Assembly (NCBI RefSeq): GCF_002179555.1
Contig: NZ_NHOU01000013.1
Location: 34,868 to 98,867, forward strand
Source of the DNA: Salinicola salarius
GTDB lineage: Bacteria; Pseudomonadota; Gammaproteobacteria; Pseudomonadales; Halomonadaceae
Direction: 5' to 3'
DNA length: 64,000 nt
Below are positions 8,701-18,944 of the stretch, piece by piece. The notes below the pieces were generated by a model. It ran no database searches, was not told where the DNA came from, and was given only the letters and a program-made list of their open reading frames with translations. A program made the translations under genes and the position numbers. Position 1 is the stretch's first letter; the number at the start of each line of letters is the position of its first letter.

Positions 8701-8728
8701 TTGACGCTCGGGCGTTGCTCGCTTAATT
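8701..8728 (+). promoter_or_regulatory. Candidate sigma-70 promoter of the 8736-8917 transcript
   Basis: TTGACG at 8701-8706 and TTAATT at 8723-8728 are separated by 16 bases. The -35 box is strong and the -10 box is moderate. Confidence 0.5.
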
Positions 8729-8735
8729 TGGCACC

Positions 8736-8917
8736 CTGTGAGCATCGGTCGCGGCCATTTTTCCGCGCCGTTGGCTGCACGACAGTCATGCGATGGTTCG
8801 CGGATCAGGCCCGGCGGTATCCGGGCAGGCGTGCCATTCCCGAGCGCTCTTCCGTCGGGATGAGACCTAACGAATCATTGACGGAAGTTTTTGGCGAGCC
8901 ATTGGCTCGCCTTTTTT
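8736..8917 (+). ncRNA. Candidate small regulatory RNA, about 180 nt
   Basis: The 448-base gap between 8650 and 9099 has no convincing reading frame. It contains, in order, a LacI-type operator, a promoter-like pair, a 6-bp stem (8809-8814 with 8821-8826), an 8-bp stem (8849-8856 with 8880-8887), and a terminator with an 8-bp stem and six T at 8893-8917. That layout is what a free-standing Hfq-type sRNA would show. The start at about 8736 is estimated from the -10 box. I recognise no known RNA family. Confidence 0.5.
8893..8917 (+). terminator. Strong rho-independent terminator
   Basis: GGCGAGCC pairs with GGCTCGCC across a 3-base loop, and six T follow directly. It ends the candidate sRNA and would also stop readthrough from the PLP enzyme gene. 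Confidence 0.88.
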
Positions 8918-9016
8918 ATGCCAGGGGCTTATGACTAGTTTATGCCTGGGGTTGCCGCTGTGAAGGCTGACGCCGGAGGGCAGGTTCGGCATATGCCACC
9001 TCTTGGTGACGCCTGA

Positions 9017-9043
9017 GCGAGCGACGGGGCTCTCCGCCCTGTC
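9017..9043 (-). terminator. Long hairpin downstream of the SDR gene
   Basis: Arms of about 13 bases (containing GAGCGACGGGGC and GCCCTGTCGCTC, one G-U pair) lie past the stop codon of the minus-strand SDR gene. No T run is visible, so the role as terminator is uncertain. Confidence 0.4.
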
Positions 9044-9098
9044 GCTCGTCGGCTCGGCGCCGTCGTTCGTTGGAATGGCTGGCTGCCTGGCGGCGCGC

Positions 9099-9896
9099 TC
9101 AATTCTGAACGGAGATGACGGAGCCGCCGTCGACACGGATATTGCTGCCGTTGACGAAAGAGGCGTGCTGCGACACCAGCATGGCGATCACATGGGCGAC
9201 TTCCTGCGCTTCGCCGCGGCGTTTGGCGACGATGCCGGGGCGCTCGTTCTCGAGAAAACTTGCGATCGCCTCTTCGAAGGAAACGCTCAGTTGATCGGCG
9301 CGCTGTGTCATCATGCCGTCGGTCATCGGCGAGGCGATGAAGGCAGGGGCGACGGTATTGCAGAGCACGCCGTGTGCCGCTTCCTTGTAGGAGAGGTTCT
9401 TGACGAAGGTGCTCAGCGCCGCCTTGGCGGTATTGTAGACCGCCTCTTCCCAGTAGGGTTGAACGCTGTTTTCCGACGTGATGCAGATGAAACGGCCCCA
9501 GCCGCGATCGCGCATGGCGGGAATGGTGGCGCGAGCCACTCGCACGGCAGAGAAGAAGTCGATCTGCCAGGCGTGTTCGTAATCCCCGTCGGTGAGTTCC
9601 AGCGGATCGCCCTTGGCGCCGGTGACGCCGGCGGTGTGGATGACGATATCGATCGCGCCGAAGTGCTGCACGCCCTTGGCGACCAGTTCGTCCACTTCCG
9701 CTTGCCGCGTCACGTCTGCCGTCAGGCATAGCGGCTCGCCCGGCAAATCGTTAGCGGCGCGCTCGAGCGCTTGCGGGTCGAGATCGGTGAGCACCAGATT
9801 GACGCCTTCGGCCGCCAAGGTATGGGCCGTGGTCAGGCCGATACCACTTTGCGCGCCGGCGATTAATGCGGTTTTACCGAGAATGCCCAAATCCAT
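9099..9896 (-). CDS. SDR family oxidoreductase
   Basis: This 265-residue classical short-chain dehydrogenase has a nucleotide-binding loop AGAQSGIG near residue 13. The catalytic Ser is in the ITSENSVQ segment, followed by Tyr and Lys in YNTAK. It would oxidise or reduce an alcohol or keto group with NAD(P)(H); the substrate is unknown. The start at 9896 is supported by AGGGAGG 9 bases upstream. The gene stands alone, divergent from the TonB-dependent receptor gene across a 243-base leader in which I found no clear operator. Confidence 0.85.
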   Translation of the reverse strand: MDLGILGKTALIAGAQSGIGLTTAHTLAAEGVNLVLTDLDPQALERAANDLPGEPLCLTADVTRQAEVDELVAKGVQHFGAIDIVIHTAGVTGAKGDPLELTDGDYEHAWQIDFFSAVRVARATIPAMRDRGWGRFICITSENSVQPYWEEAVYNTAKAALSTFVKNLSYKEAAHGVLCNTVAPAFIASPMTDGMMTQRADQLSVSFEEAIASFLENERPGIVAKRRGEAQEVAHVIAMLVSQHASFVNGSNIRVDGGSVISVQN

Positions 9897-10139
9897 TGCC
9901 AAGCCTCCCTGCTTACGATTGGATTGCTCGAGGAATGCAGTATTCGAGCCTCCAGCATGGTCAAGGTCGCGAATTCTTGCCAACCGGCAGCCGTGAGGCT
10001 TGGCCTTGCGGGAGCGCCATCGAGGCGTAAAAATGGCGCCCGTCTGTGACCGTGCGAGTCGGAACGCTCGCCAAAAGCGACACATCACGTCTTCACAAGC
10101 CGCTGGAAAAGCGGCAACACCTCCATTGCAGGGAACGCC

Positions 10140-12239
10140 ATGACATTTCGCTACCTTCCAACGGCTCTATGTCTGGGTGCCGTCCTGCCCGGCGTGGCGC
10201 TGGCACAGTCCGGCTCGGCACAGTCCGGCTCGGCGCCGTCTGCCGCGAGCCCGTCGGCGGCCGCGCAACCGGTGATCGAAGTCACCGCGCCGCGACTTTC
10301 CCGCGAGCTGTATGCCACGCCGGCCGCCGTCTCGGTGGTCGAGCGCGAGGAGATTCAGCAGGGCCAGCAACGGGTCCGTCTGGACGAGTCGCTGATCACG
10401 GTGCCCGGGCTCTTCCTGCAGAATCGCGACAACTTCGCCCAGGGCGAACGGGTTTCCATTCGCGGGTTTGGCGCGCGGACGCCCTGGGGCGTGCGTGGCA
10501 TCACCGTGCTGGTCGATGGCATTCCCTACACGTTGCCGGACGGTCAGGCGCAGCTGGATGCGATCGATCTCGACAGCGCCGAGCGCATCGAAGTGATTCG
10601 CGGCCCCAGCGCGGTGCAGTACGGCAATGCCGCCGGCGGCGTGATCAGCGTGACCACCGCGGACGGCAGCGACGATCCGGGCAGCCATATCCGTATCGAA
10701 GGTGGCAGTGACGGCTATCAGAAGACATCGGTCAGCAATGGCGGCGTCAACGGCCCCTGGTCGCACCACATCAGCGTGTCGGCGCTCAATGTCGACGGCT
10801 ATCGCGACCATAGTTCGACCGAGAAATACCTGCTCAACGCCAAGCTGCGTCGTGAACTGGGGAGTGATCGCGCGCTCACGGCGATCGTCAATCTGTTGGA
10901 TAGTCCCTACGCCGAGGATCCGGGTGGGTTGGATGCAGCAACTGTGTCCAGCGACCGTGATGGGACGATAACGGGTAATGATTTCTACTCGCCGACCCGT
11001 ATCGATGCAGGGCAGGAGGTCGATCAGCAGGTGATTGGCCTGCAGTACGAGGATCTCTCCGCCGGCCCCGGCGAGTTCTACCTCAAGGGCTTCTATCTCA
11101 AGCGCGACTACCAGCAGCAGCTGGCCTACGCGGGTGACGACAACTTCGTCGCCTACGATCGCGACTACTACGGTGGCAGCGCCGAGTATCACCAGTCGCT
11201 GAGGCTGGGCGAGCTGCCGCTGCGCTACGTGGCCGGCGTGGACGTGGGACGTCAGGTGGATGACCGCTACCGGGAGGCGGTGAATATCGATGGCGATCAT
11301 CAGGGGCGCACCGCCGACGAAACGCAGAAGGCGACCTCGCTGGGCGCCTTTCTGCAGGGCGATCTCGACCTGACCGAGCGCTGGACACTCTCGCTCGGCA
11401 CCCGTTACGACCGGGTCGATTTCGATATCGATGATGATTACCGGAGCGACGGCGACGACAGCGGCGACCGTACCTTCGAGCAGTGGAGCGGCAGTGCCGG
11501 GCTCAGCTTCCGTTACCTGCCCACGCATCAGGTCTATCTCTCCACGGGCACCTCGTTCGAGACGCCGACCTTTGCCGAGTTCGCCAACCCGGCCGGTGTC
11601 GGGGGCTTCAATCCCGGCATCGAACCGCAGAAGGCGTGGAATCGCGAGATCGGCCTGCGCGGCAATTTCGACAACGGCCTCGATTACGACGTGGCGCTGT
11701 TCTCGACCCGGGTGCGGGATTCACTGGTCTCCTATCAGATCGATGGTCGCGACTACTATCGCAATGCCGGCAAGAGCCAGCAGGACGGTATCGAGGCGGC
11801 GCTGGGCTGGCAGTTCCAGCCCAGCTGGCGCCTGGATAGCGCGCTGACGCTGGCCAAGTACGAATTCGATGACTTCGAGGACGCCGACGGCAACTATGAC
11901 GGCAACCGGATTCCCGGCCTGCCGGAGAAGACCTGGGTCAATCGCCTGACCTGGCAGGGGCTCGGCCAGAGGTTCGCGACGGTGGAAACCCAGTACATCG
12001 GTTCGATGATGGCCGATGATGCCAACGAGGTGAAGATCGACGACGTCTGGCTGGTCAACCTGCGCGGCGGCGATGGCTGGCGCCTGGGCGGCGATACCTG
12101 GTTGAAGGGCTATGTCGGCATCCGCAATCTGTTCGACCGCGAGCACTATGCCAACGTGATCATCAACGCGACCAACGCGCGCTATTTCGATCCGGCACCG
12201 GGGCGGACGGTCTATGCTGGTATCGGTATCGATTTTTGA
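10140..12239 (+). CDS. TonB-dependent outer-membrane receptor (ferric siderophore/citrate type)
   Basis: The 699-residue protein has a signal peptide ending at ALA (about residue 22), a short Ser/Gly repeat (SGSAQSGSA), a TonB-box-like VIEVTAPR near residue 44, and a plug domain with RIEVIRGPSAVQYGNAAGGV. A long beta-barrel follows and ends in Phe, as outer-membrane proteins do. The plug resembles FecA-like and other ferric receptors, so iron-complex uptake is likely. No Fur box, sigma factor or ABC transporter gene is seen beside it; a small lipoprotein gene follows. Confidence 0.88.
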   Translation: MTFRYLPTALCLGAVLPGVALAQSGSAQSGSAPSAASPSAAAQPVIEVTAPRLSRELYATPAAVSVVEREEIQQGQQRVRLDESLITVPGLFLQNRDNFAQGERVSIRGFGARTPWGVRGITVLVDGIPYTLPDGQAQLDAIDLDSAERIEVIRGPSAVQYGNAAGGVISVTTADGSDDPGSHIRIEGGSDGYQKTSVSNGGVNGPWSHHISVSALNVDGYRDHSSTEKYLLNAKLRRELGSDRALTAIVNLLDSPYAEDPGGLDAATVSSDRDGTITGNDFYSPTRIDAGQEVDQQVIGLQYEDLSAGPGEFYLKGFYLKRDYQQQLAYAGDDNFVAYDRDYYGGSAEYHQSLRLGELPLRYVAGVDVGRQVDDRYREAVNIDGDHQGRTADETQKATSLGAFLQGDLDLTERWTLSLGTRYDRVDFDIDDDYRSDGDDSGDRTFEQWSGSAGLSFRYLPTHQVYLSTGTSFETPTFAEFANPAGVGGFNPGIEPQKAWNREIGLRGNFDNGLDYDVALFSTRVRDSLVSYQIDGRDYYRNAGKSQQDGIEAALGWQFQPSWRLDSALTLAKYEFDDFEDADGNYDGNRIPGLPEKTWVNRLTWQGLGQRFATVETQYIGSMMADDANEVKIDDVWLVNLRGGDGWRLGGDTWLKGYVGIRNLFDREHYANVIINATNARYFDPAPGRTVYAGIGIDF

Positions 12240-12321
12240 TTCTGGACCAGATGCCTGGTTCGATCTCTAAAAGAGCGGCGTTCGAGCATCGCCGCCATCA
12301 ACGATGATTCAAGGAACCGTT

Positions 12322-12501
12322 ATGCGAATTCTCATTGCGTTTGCCGGGGCGCTGGTCCTGTTCTCCCTGATCGGCGGCTGCACGTTCAATCGTTACAACG
12401 ACGGGCAGCGCGAGGTGAAAGCGGGCGTGCCTCAGGAAGGGCCGACCAGCAATCCGGCGGATGCTTCGCGTGGGCAGAATGGTTCCGGCGAGCTGCCGTA
12501 A
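12322..12501 (+). CDS. Small predicted lipoprotein
   Basis: The 59-residue protein has an N-terminal hydrophobic stretch ending in a lipobox (LIGGC, Cys at residue 21) and a short polar tail ending NGSGELP. I chose the ATG at 12322, preceded by AAGGA, over one six codons upstream that lacks a ribosome-binding site. It follows the TonB receptor gene by 82 bases and could be cotranscribed. Its function is unknown. Confidence 0.65.
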   Translation: MRILIAFAGALVLFSLIGGCTFNRYNDGQREVKAGVPQEGPTSNPADASRGQNGSGELP

Positions 12502-12529
12502 ACACGTAGCGATACGCCTGACCTGACGT

Positions 12530-12554
12530 AAAAAGCCGCCCAAGGACGGCTTTT
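12530..12554. terminator. Bidirectional terminator between the lipoprotein gene and serA
   Basis: AAAAGCCG pairs with CGGCTTTT, giving an A run on one side and a T run on the other. It lies between two convergent genes. Confidence 0.82.
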
Positions 12555-12598
12555 CGATCGTCGGCTCATTAAAGCATCTTTTCAGGCCTGGTCGTTCT

Positions 12599-13849
12599 TC
12601 AGGCCTGATAATCGCTCTCGGAGTAGAGCACGCGCAGGCGCAGGGTGTGGTCGACCTGCTTGAGCGCTTCCAGCGCCTGCTTGCCGTAGGCCTTGTCGAC
12701 GTCGATGACAACATAGCCGACCTTGTCGTTGGTCTGCAGGAACTGGCCGGCGATGTTGATGCCGTTTTCGGACAGCACGCGGTTGATCTCGGAGAGCACG
12801 CCGGGCACGTTCTCGTGGATGTGCAGCAGGCGATGCTTGTCCGGATGCGACGGCAGCGCCACCTCGGGGAAGTTGACCGAGGTGATGGTGGTGCCGTTGT
12901 CGGAGTAGGTCACCAGCTTCTCGGCGACTTCGATGCCGATGTTCTGCTGCGCTTCCAGCGTGGAACCGCCGATATGCGGGGTCAGAATCACGTTCTCGAG
13001 ACCGCGCAGCGGCGAGGTGAACTCCTCGTCGGCGCCCTTGGGCTCGACCGGGAAGACATCGATCGCCGCGCCCAGCAGCTTGCCGCTCTTGAGCGCTTCG
13101 GCCAGGGCCTCGATATCCACGACCGAACCGCGAGAAGCGTTGATCAGGATGCCGCCCTGCTTCATCAGCGCGATCTGCTCGGCGCCGATCATCCAGCGCG
13201 TCGACGGCAGATCCGGCACATGGAGGCTGACCACGTCGGCGCGGGCCAGCAGCTCCTCGAGGCTGCCTACCTGGCGCGCATTCCCCATCGCCAGCTTGGT
13301 CACCACGTCGTAGTAGAGCACGTCGAGGCCGAGCGATTCGGCGAGTACGGAGAGCTGGGCGCCGATGCTGCCGTAACCGATGATGCCCAGCGTCTTGCCG
13401 CGGGTTTCATGCGAGTTCTTGGCGGATTTCAGCCAGCCGCCCTGGTGCGCGCGAGCGTTCTTCTCGGGGATGCCGCGCAGCAGCATGATCGTTTCGGCCA
13501 GCACCAGCTCCGCCACCGAACGGGTATTGGAGTAGGGCGCGTTGAACACCGGGATGGCGCGTTTGAGCGCCGCATCGAGATCGACCTGGTTGGTGCCGAT
13601 GCAGAAGCAGCCGACGGCAGTCAGCTTTTCCGCCGCGGCGAAGACCCGCTCGTTCAGCTGGGTCCGGGAGCGAATGCCGATGAAGTGCACGTCGCGGATC
13701 TTTTCGATCAGATCGTCTTCGGCCAGCGACGTGGAGAGCGTCTCGATATTGGTGTAACCCGCGTTCAGCAGCGTATCCACGGCGGACTGGTGAATGCCCT
13801 CGAGCAGGAGGATCTTGATCTTGCTCTTGTCCAGAGACGTCTTGGCCAT
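12599..13849 (-). CDS. serA: D-3-phosphoglycerate dehydrogenase
   Basis: The 416-residue protein catalyses the first step of serine synthesis, NAD-dependent oxidation of 3-phosphoglycerate. It has the NAD-binding loop GYGSIGAQLSVLAESLG near residue 160, the Arg/Glu/His catalytic set (ASRGSVVD, VFPVEP, LTPHIGGST), and a C-terminal ACT domain for serine feedback (IHENVPGVLSEINRVL). The length matches the E. coli type with one ACT domain. The gene appears monocistronic. The 356-base upstream gap to 14206 holds its promoter region and a hairpin at 14101-14119, with nothing else seen. Confidence 0.96.
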   Translation of the reverse strand: MAKTSLDKSKIKILLLEGIHQSAVDTLLNAGYTNIETLSTSLAEDDLIEKIRDVHFIGIRSRTQLNERVFAAAEKLTAVGCFCIGTNQVDLDAALKRAIPVFNAPYSNTRSVAELVLAETIMLLRGIPEKNARAHQGGWLKSAKNSHETRGKTLGIIGYGSIGAQLSVLAESLGLDVLYYDVVTKLAMGNARQVGSLEELLARADVVSLHVPDLPSTRWMIGAEQIALMKQGGILINASRGSVVDIEALAEALKSGKLLGAAIDVFPVEPKGADEEFTSPLRGLENVILTPHIGGSTLEAQQNIGIEVAEKLVTYSDNGTTITSVNFPEVALPSHPDKHRLLHIHENVPGVLSEINRVLSENGINIAGQFLQTNDKVGYVVIDVDKAYGKQALEALKQVDHTLRLRVLYSESDYQA

Positions 13850-14100
13850 TGGTGGATCAACCCTTCTTCATCGGCTTGTGGCGACGGTGGCATGAAAGCC
13901 GCGTCGCGGTCATGGGGGGAAGACCTGGCGGGACTGGGGCAGAAATCTCCGCCTCAGCGGCGCCAGCGGGCGCACAGCTTAACACAGACACTGCCGGGCG
14001 GGATGAAAATGACGCGGCTTCGACATGAACCCCGTGCATTCAAGATCGGCCGCGATAGGCGGCGAGGGCTGGCGGCAAGGCAGCCAATGACGGACGCGAA

Positions 14101-14119
14101 ACGCCCCGCATGGGGGCGT
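14101..14119 (-). terminator. Hairpin downstream of the zinc alcohol dehydrogenase gene
   Basis: ACGCCCC pairs with GGGGCGT. On the minus strand only TTTCG follows, so it is a modest terminator. It lies 87 bases past the dehydrogenase stop codon. Confidence 0.5.
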
Positions 14120-14205
14120 CCGAAATGCCGTTTTGTTTTGTTGGGAGGGGGCGGCTTATTGGAGGGACGGTCGACAGCAGTGAAGCCTGCCGACAGCGCG
14201 GCGGT

Positions 14206-15372
14206 TCAGGGCGTCAGCACGATCTTGCGGCAGTCGTCCTGCTTGTCTTCGAACATGCGGTAGCCGTCGGCAGCCTGATCCAGCGTCATGCGGTGGCTGA
14301 TGATCGCCTCGGGCTTGAGCTTGCCCTGCTCGATGGCTTCCAGCAGCTTGGGCAGATAGTGATGAACGTGGGTCTGGCCGCCTTTCATGGTCAGGCCCTT
14401 GTCGAAGAAATCGCCGATCAGGAAGCCATCGACGGCGCCGGCATAGACGCCCGGGACGCTGATATTGCCGCCGCGGCGCACCGCTGCCAGGCACTGATGG
14501 AGAGCGATGTCGCTGCTCTCGACCTCGAAGTTGTCCATCGCCGGCAGTTTGCCGCCGTGCCCCTTGGCCTCGTAGCCCACGGCATCGATCACCGCATCCA
14601 CGCCTCGGTAGCCGTCGGTCATCTGGATGATCGCTTCAGCCACATCATCGACCTCATCGAAATTGAGCGTTTCGACGCCGTAGGCCTGCTTGGCGAAGTC
14701 GAGACGATAGCGCTGATTGTCGACCATGAGGATCCGTTCGGCGCCTTCCATTCGCGCGCACGCTGCCGACAGCAGCCCCACCGGACCGGCACCGAAGATC
14801 GCCACGCTCGAGCCGGGCGTGATGCCGGCGTTCAGCACCGCCTGATAGGCGGTCGGCAGGATGTCGGACAGGAACAGCACCTGTTCATCGTCGAGCCCGT
14901 CGGCGATGGGGAACGGGCCGGTATTCGCCTGGGGAACGCGCACGTATTCGGCCTGCCCGCCGGGGATGCCGCCGTACATGTGGGAGAACCCGAACAGCGC
15001 GGCCGGCGCGGGGATCGATTTCTTGTTGAGGGCGCCGCCCTCGTCGGGATTGGTGGTCTCGCACGCCGCATAGAGCGCGTGCTGGCAGAAGAAGCAACTG
15101 CCGCAGGCGATGACGAAGGGCACCACGACGCGATCGCCTTTCTTGACGCGGGTGACCGCCGGGCCGGCTTCTTCGACGATGCCCATGAACTCGTGGCCGA
15201 AGATGTCGCCCGGTTCGGTGGCTGGCATCGACCCCCGGTAGAGGTGGAGGTCGGAGCCGCAGATGGCAGTGGCGGTGACCCGCAGGACGATATCGTCGTC
15301 CTGCTCGATTTTCGGTTCGGGAACGTTTTCGACGCGCACGTCGTGGCTACCCTGATAGACCAGTGCTTTCAT
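14206..15372 (-). CDS. Zinc-dependent alcohol dehydrogenase (formaldehyde dehydrogenase-like group)
   Basis: The 388-residue medium-chain dehydrogenase has the catalytic zinc Cys in [14 protein letters not shown] near residue 39 and [12 protein letters not shown] following. A structural-zinc Cys cluster ([15 protein letters not shown]) sits near residue 95, and the nucleotide loop is [11 protein letters not shown]. The inserted segment around residues 110-150 is typical of the glutathione-independent formaldehyde dehydrogenase group. I chose the ATG at 15372, preceded by AGGAG, over a longer frame. The substrate is not determined by sequence. The 352-base gap to xseB carries a TATACT box at 15616 but no gene. 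Confidence 0.85.
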   Translation of the reverse strand: MKALVYQGSHDVRVENVPEPKIEQDDDIVLRVTATAICGSDLHLYRGSMPATEPGDIFGHEFMGIVEEAGPAVTRVKKGDRVVVPFVIACGSCFFCQHALYAACETTNPDEGGALNKKSIPAPAALFGFSHMYGGIPGGQAEYVRVPQANTGPFPIADGLDDEQVLFLSDILPTAYQAVLNAGITPGSSVAIFGAGPVGLLSAACARMEGAERILMVDNQRYRLDFAKQAYGVETLNFDEVDDVAEAIIQMTDGYRGVDAVIDAVGYEAKGHGGKLPAMDNFEVESSDIALHQCLAAVRRGGNISVPGVYAGAVDGFLIGDFFDKGLTMKGGQTHVHHYLPKLLEAIEQGKLKPEAIISHRMTLDQAADGYRMFEDKQDDCRKIVLTP

Positions 15373-15724
15373 GCAGGTGGCTCCTTGCGATGATTTTGGC
15401 TTCCGTGACGACACAACGGCCGCTTGCGCCCACCTGAAGTTAGAAAGCATGCCGGCTCTCTTCCAGCGCATCTCGGATGGTTAACGGCTTTCAATTTGAT
15501 CTGGGTTAACAATGAAGGCGGAATTCGGCCGGATCAGGAAGTGTGTCCTTTTCAATAACGTCGCGAGGCCGTCGGATTTGCCGCCAAGGGCAGACGACCC
15601 CGGGGGGCGGCGGTGTATACTGAGGAGCCATTTCCGAACCGGTGCGGCAGCGTTTCGACGCCCGTGCCTCGAAGAACGCTCTCGGCGCCATTGGGGCGTC
15701 CTCGAGCGATGACATGAGAGCCCC

Positions 15725-16042
15725 ATGCCCGACAAGATGGCCGACAAGGACGTTTCACAGGACGTCGACGCCTCCCAGGACGCTGACGTTGCCAAGGATT
15801 TTGCCGCGACGCTGGATCAGCTCGAGACATTGGTTGCCCAGCTCGAATCCGGCGAACTGACGCTGGAAGCGTCGTTGACCGCGTTCGAGCGCGGTATCCG
15901 TTTGACGCGGGATGCCCAGCACCGCCTCGACAGCGCCGAACTCAAGGTGCAGGCGCTGCTCGAGCAGAGCGACGGCTCGCTGCAGGCGGTTCCGTTCGAT
16001 GACCCGGAGCCGTTCGACCAGGAGCCGAACCATGAACGTTGA
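15725..16042 (+). CDS. xseB: Exodeoxyribonuclease VII small subunit
   Basis: The 105-residue protein has the XseB core ([19 protein letters not shown]) followed by [16 protein letters not shown]. It forms exonuclease VII with XseA, which degrades single-stranded DNA. The first 25 residues are an acidic, repeat-like extension ([18 protein letters not shown]). The start could be the ATG at 15725 or the next in-frame one at 15737. It overlaps ispA by 11 bases, the usual gammaproteobacterial arrangement. Confidence 0.92.
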   Translation: MPDKMADKDVSQDVDASQDADVAKDFAATLDQLETLVAQLESGELTLEASLTAFERGIRLTRDAQHRLDSAELKVQALLEQSDGSLQAVPFDDPEPFDQEPNHER

Positions 16043-16922
16043 GACGCCTAACGCCGCGGGGCTGATCGACGCCGCGCGGTCGCGCAGCGAGCATGTGCTG
16101 GCGGCATGGCTCAATCGTGCGGATGGCGCCAGCGCGTCGCTCGACGATGCCATGCGTTACAGCGTGCTGGGGACCGGCAAGCGTCTGAGACCGGTGCTGG
16201 TCTATCTGGCCGGGCGCGCGCTGGGCGCCGATGACGAGGCGCTGGACGCGCCGGCGGCGGCGATCGAGATGATCCACGCCTATTCGCTGGTCCATGACGA
16301 TCTGCCGGCCATGGACGATGACGACCTGCGCCGCGGCCGGCCGACGGTTCATCGCGCCTTCGACGAGCCGCTGGCGATCCTGGCGGGCGATGCGCTGCAG
16401 ACGCTCGCCTTCGAGGCACTGGCATCCCGGCCGCATCCGCGTCTGGGCGCCTTGATCACGACGCTCGCACAGGCGGCGGGCCGTGACGGCATGGCCGCGG
16501 GGCAGGCGATCGATCTGGGCGCCGTCGGGGCGCCGATGGATCTCGCGGCGCTGCAGGCGATGCATCAGCACAAGACCGGCGCGCTAATTCGGGCCGCGGT
16601 CCGCCTGGGCGCGCTGGTGGCGGTCGACGCTTCTGACCCGCGGATCGCCGCACTAGATCATTATGCCGCCGCGATGGGCCTGGCGTTCCAGATTCACGAC
16701 GATGTTCTCGACATCACCGGCGACACCCAGACGCTGGGCAAGACCTCCGGCGCCGACGCGCGCCGCGACAAACCTACCTATCCCGCCCTACTTGGCGTTG
16801 CGCAGGCGCAGCGCCGCGCCCGCGATCTGCTCGACGAGGCGCTCGCCGCTCTCGAGCCGCTGGGCGAGGCCGGCCAGCCGCTGGCGGCGCTGGCTCGTTT
16901 CATGATCGATCGCGATCACTGA
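16032..16922 (+). CDS. ispA: (2E,6E)-farnesyl diphosphate synthase
   Basis: The 296-residue polyprenyl synthase condenses IPP with DMAPP and GPP to make FPP, the precursor of quinones and undecaprenyl carriers. The first aspartate-rich motif is in [12 protein letters not shown] near residue 85 and the second in [13 protein letters not shown] near residue 220. The start at 16032 lies inside xseB, and translational coupling is likely. It is followed by dxs after 11 bases. Confidence 0.95.
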   Translation: MNVETPNAAGLIDAARSRSEHVLAAWLNRADGASASLDDAMRYSVLGTGKRLRPVLVYLAGRALGADDEALDAPAAAIEMIHAYSLVHDDLPAMDDDDLRRGRPTVHRAFDEPLAILAGDALQTLAFEALASRPHPRLGALITTLAQAAGRDGMAAGQAIDLGAVGAPMDLAALQAMHQHKTGALIRAAVRLGALVAVDASDPRIAALDHYAAAMGLAFQIHDDVLDITGDTQTLGKTSGADARRDKPTYPALLGVAQAQRRARDLLDEALAALEPLGEAGQPLAALARFMIDRDH

Positions 16923-16933
16923 CCGGTAACGAC

Positions 16934-18934
16934 ATGTCTATGAAGCTGTTCGACGAGATTCCTACTCAGCGCCCCCTGACGCCGTTGCTCAATACGCTCG
17001 AGTCGCCGGCGGGGTTGCGCCACCTGTCACTGTCCCAGCAGCGGCAGGTCGCGGATGAGCTGCGCGCCTACCTGCTCTATAGCGTGGGCTGCAGCGGCGG
17101 CCATTTCGGTGCCGGGCTCGGCGTGGTCGAGTTGACCGTAGCGCTCCACCGCGCCCTGAATACCCCCCACGACCGCCTGCTGTGGGACGTCGGCCACCAG
17201 GCCTATCCGCACAAGATTCTCACCGGCCGGCGCGAAGCGCTGTCGAGCATCCGGCAGTACGGCGGTCTTGCCGCGTTCCCGCGGCGCGAGGAATCGCCTT
17301 ACGACACCTTCGGCGTCGGCCATTCGAGCACCTCGATTTCGGCGGCGCTGGGCATGGCGCTGAGCGCCCGGACCAAGGGCGAGCAGCGCCGTGTCTGCGC
17401 GGTGATCGGCGATGGCGCGCTGACCGCCGGCATGGCCTTCGAGGCACTGGCCCATGCGGGGCACGTCAATGCCAACCTGCTGGTCGTGCTCAACGACAAC
17501 GAGATGTCGATCTCGGAAAACGTCGGCGGTATGGCGAGTTACCTGACGCGGATTCTCACCAGCAAGCCATATACCGCCATGCGCGAGAACGGCAAGCGTG
17601 TGCTGTCGCACCTGCCGGGCGCGCTGGAGTTCGCGCGGCGCACCGAAGAGCACGTCAAGGGCATGATCAGCCCGGCGACGCTGTTCGAGGAGATGGGCTT
17701 CAACTATCTCGGGCCGATCGACGGCCATGACCTGGCCGCACTGAATCAGGCGCTGGAGGCCGTGCGCGATCTCGATGGGCCGCAGTTCCTCCATGTCCGT
17801 ACCCGCAAGGGGCGCGGCTTTCGGCCGGCGGAAGCCGACCCGATCGGCTTCCACGCCATCACCAAACTGGAAAAGACGCCACGCGATTCATCGTGCCCGA
17901 AGCCGCACGACGCCGAGCGGGCACCGCCTGAGGTGCCGAAGCTCGAACCGAAGCCTAAGCCGCGCACCGAAGACATTCAGCGCCCAAAGCCGCGCAAATA
18001 TTGCAACGTGTTCGGCGACTGGCTGTGCGACATGGCCGCAGCGGATTCGCGGCTGATCGGCATCACACCGGCCATGCGCGAGGGCTCCGATCTGATCCGC
18101 TTCTCGCAGGTCTATCCCGAGCGTTACTACGATGTGGCGATTGCCGAGCAGCACGCAGTAACGCTGGCGGCGGGAATGGCCTGCGAGGCGATGAAGCCGG
18201 TGGTGGCGATCTACTCGACGTTCCTGCAGCGCGGCTACGACCAGTTGATCCACGACGTTGCCGTGCAGCATCTCGATGTCACCTTCGCCATCGATCGCGC
18301 CGGCCTCGTCGGCGAGGACGGCCCGACGCATCACGGGGCGATGGATCTTTCGTATCTGCGTTGCGTACCGGACATGATCATTCTGGCTCCGGCGGACGAG
18401 GCGGAATGCCGGGCGATGCTCTCCACCGCCTATCACCACGATGGCCCGGCGGCGGTGCGCTATCCGCGCGGCACCGGCCCGGGCAGCGAGATCCCGGCGG
18501 ATCTCGAGGCGCGAGTGCCGATCGGCAAGGCCGAGCGGCGTCGTGAAGCGACGGCGGAACAGGGCAAGGCGCGTATTGCGCTGCTGGCATTCGGCAGCCT
18601 CAATACGCCGGCGGCCGAGGTCGCCGAGCGGCTCGACGCGACGCACCTCAACATGCGTTCGGTGAAGCCGCTGGACCGCGAGGCGATTCTGGCGGCGGCC
18701 AGGGACCACGATCTGTTGGTCACGCTCGAGGAGAATGTCGTGGCCGGTGGCGCCGGCAGTGGCGTCATCGAACTGCTGGCGGCCGAGGGCGTGCAGGTGC
18801 CGGTGCTCAATCTGGGCATTCCCGACATTTTCGTCGAACACGGCAAGCCGGCCGAACTACTGCGCGATTGCGGGCTGGATGCCGATGGCATCGAAGCGGC
18901 CATCCGTCGTCGCCTGAACATCAACAACGACTGA
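16934..18934 (+). CDS. dxs: 1-deoxy-D-xylulose-5-phosphate synthase
   Basis: The 666-residue thiamine diphosphate enzyme makes DXP from pyruvate and glyceraldehyde 3-phosphate, the entry to the MEP pathway. The ThDP motif runs from [14 protein letters not shown] to [14 protein letters not shown]. The catalytic His is in VGHSSTS, and the C-terminal transketolase domain shows [14 protein letters not shown]. Compared with the E. coli enzyme, the linker around residues 315-355 carries an extra run rich in proline and lysine (for example [20 protein letters not shown]). It is cotranscribed with xseB and ispA. Confidence 0.96.
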   Translation: MSMKLFDEIPTQRPLTPLLNTLESPAGLRHLSLSQQRQVADELRAYLLYSVGCSGGHFGAGLGVVELTVALHRALNTPHDRLLWDVGHQAYPHKILTGRREALSSIRQYGGLAAFPRREESPYDTFGVGHSSTSISAALGMALSARTKGEQRRVCAVIGDGALTAGMAFEALAHAGHVNANLLVVLNDNEMSISENVGGMASYLTRILTSKPYTAMRENGKRVLSHLPGALEFARRTEEHVKGMISPATLFEEMGFNYLGPIDGHDLAALNQALEAVRDLDGPQFLHVRTRKGRGFRPAEADPIGFHAITKLEKTPRDSSCPKPHDAERAPPEVPKLEPKPKPRTEDIQRPKPRKYCNVFGDWLCDMAAADSRLIGITPAMREGSDLIRFSQVYPERYYDVAIAEQHAVTLAAGMACEAMKPVVAIYSTFLQRGYDQLIHDVAVQHLDVTFAIDRAGLVGEDGPTHHGAMDLSYLRCVPDMIILAPADEAECRAMLSTAYHHDGPAAVRYPRGTGPGSEIPADLEARVPIGKAERRREATAEQGKARIALLAFGSLNTPAAEVAERLDATHLNMRSVKPLDREAILAAARDHDLLVTLEENVVAGGAGSGVIELLAAEGVQVPVLNLGIPDIFVEHGKPAELLRDCGLDADGIEAAIRRRLNINND

Positions 18935-18944
18935 TAGGATCTTC

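Noticed and set aside
8701..8934. 77-codon frame in the sRNA region
   Set aside because: It starts with TTG inside the -35 box, has no ribosome-binding site and runs through the terminator.
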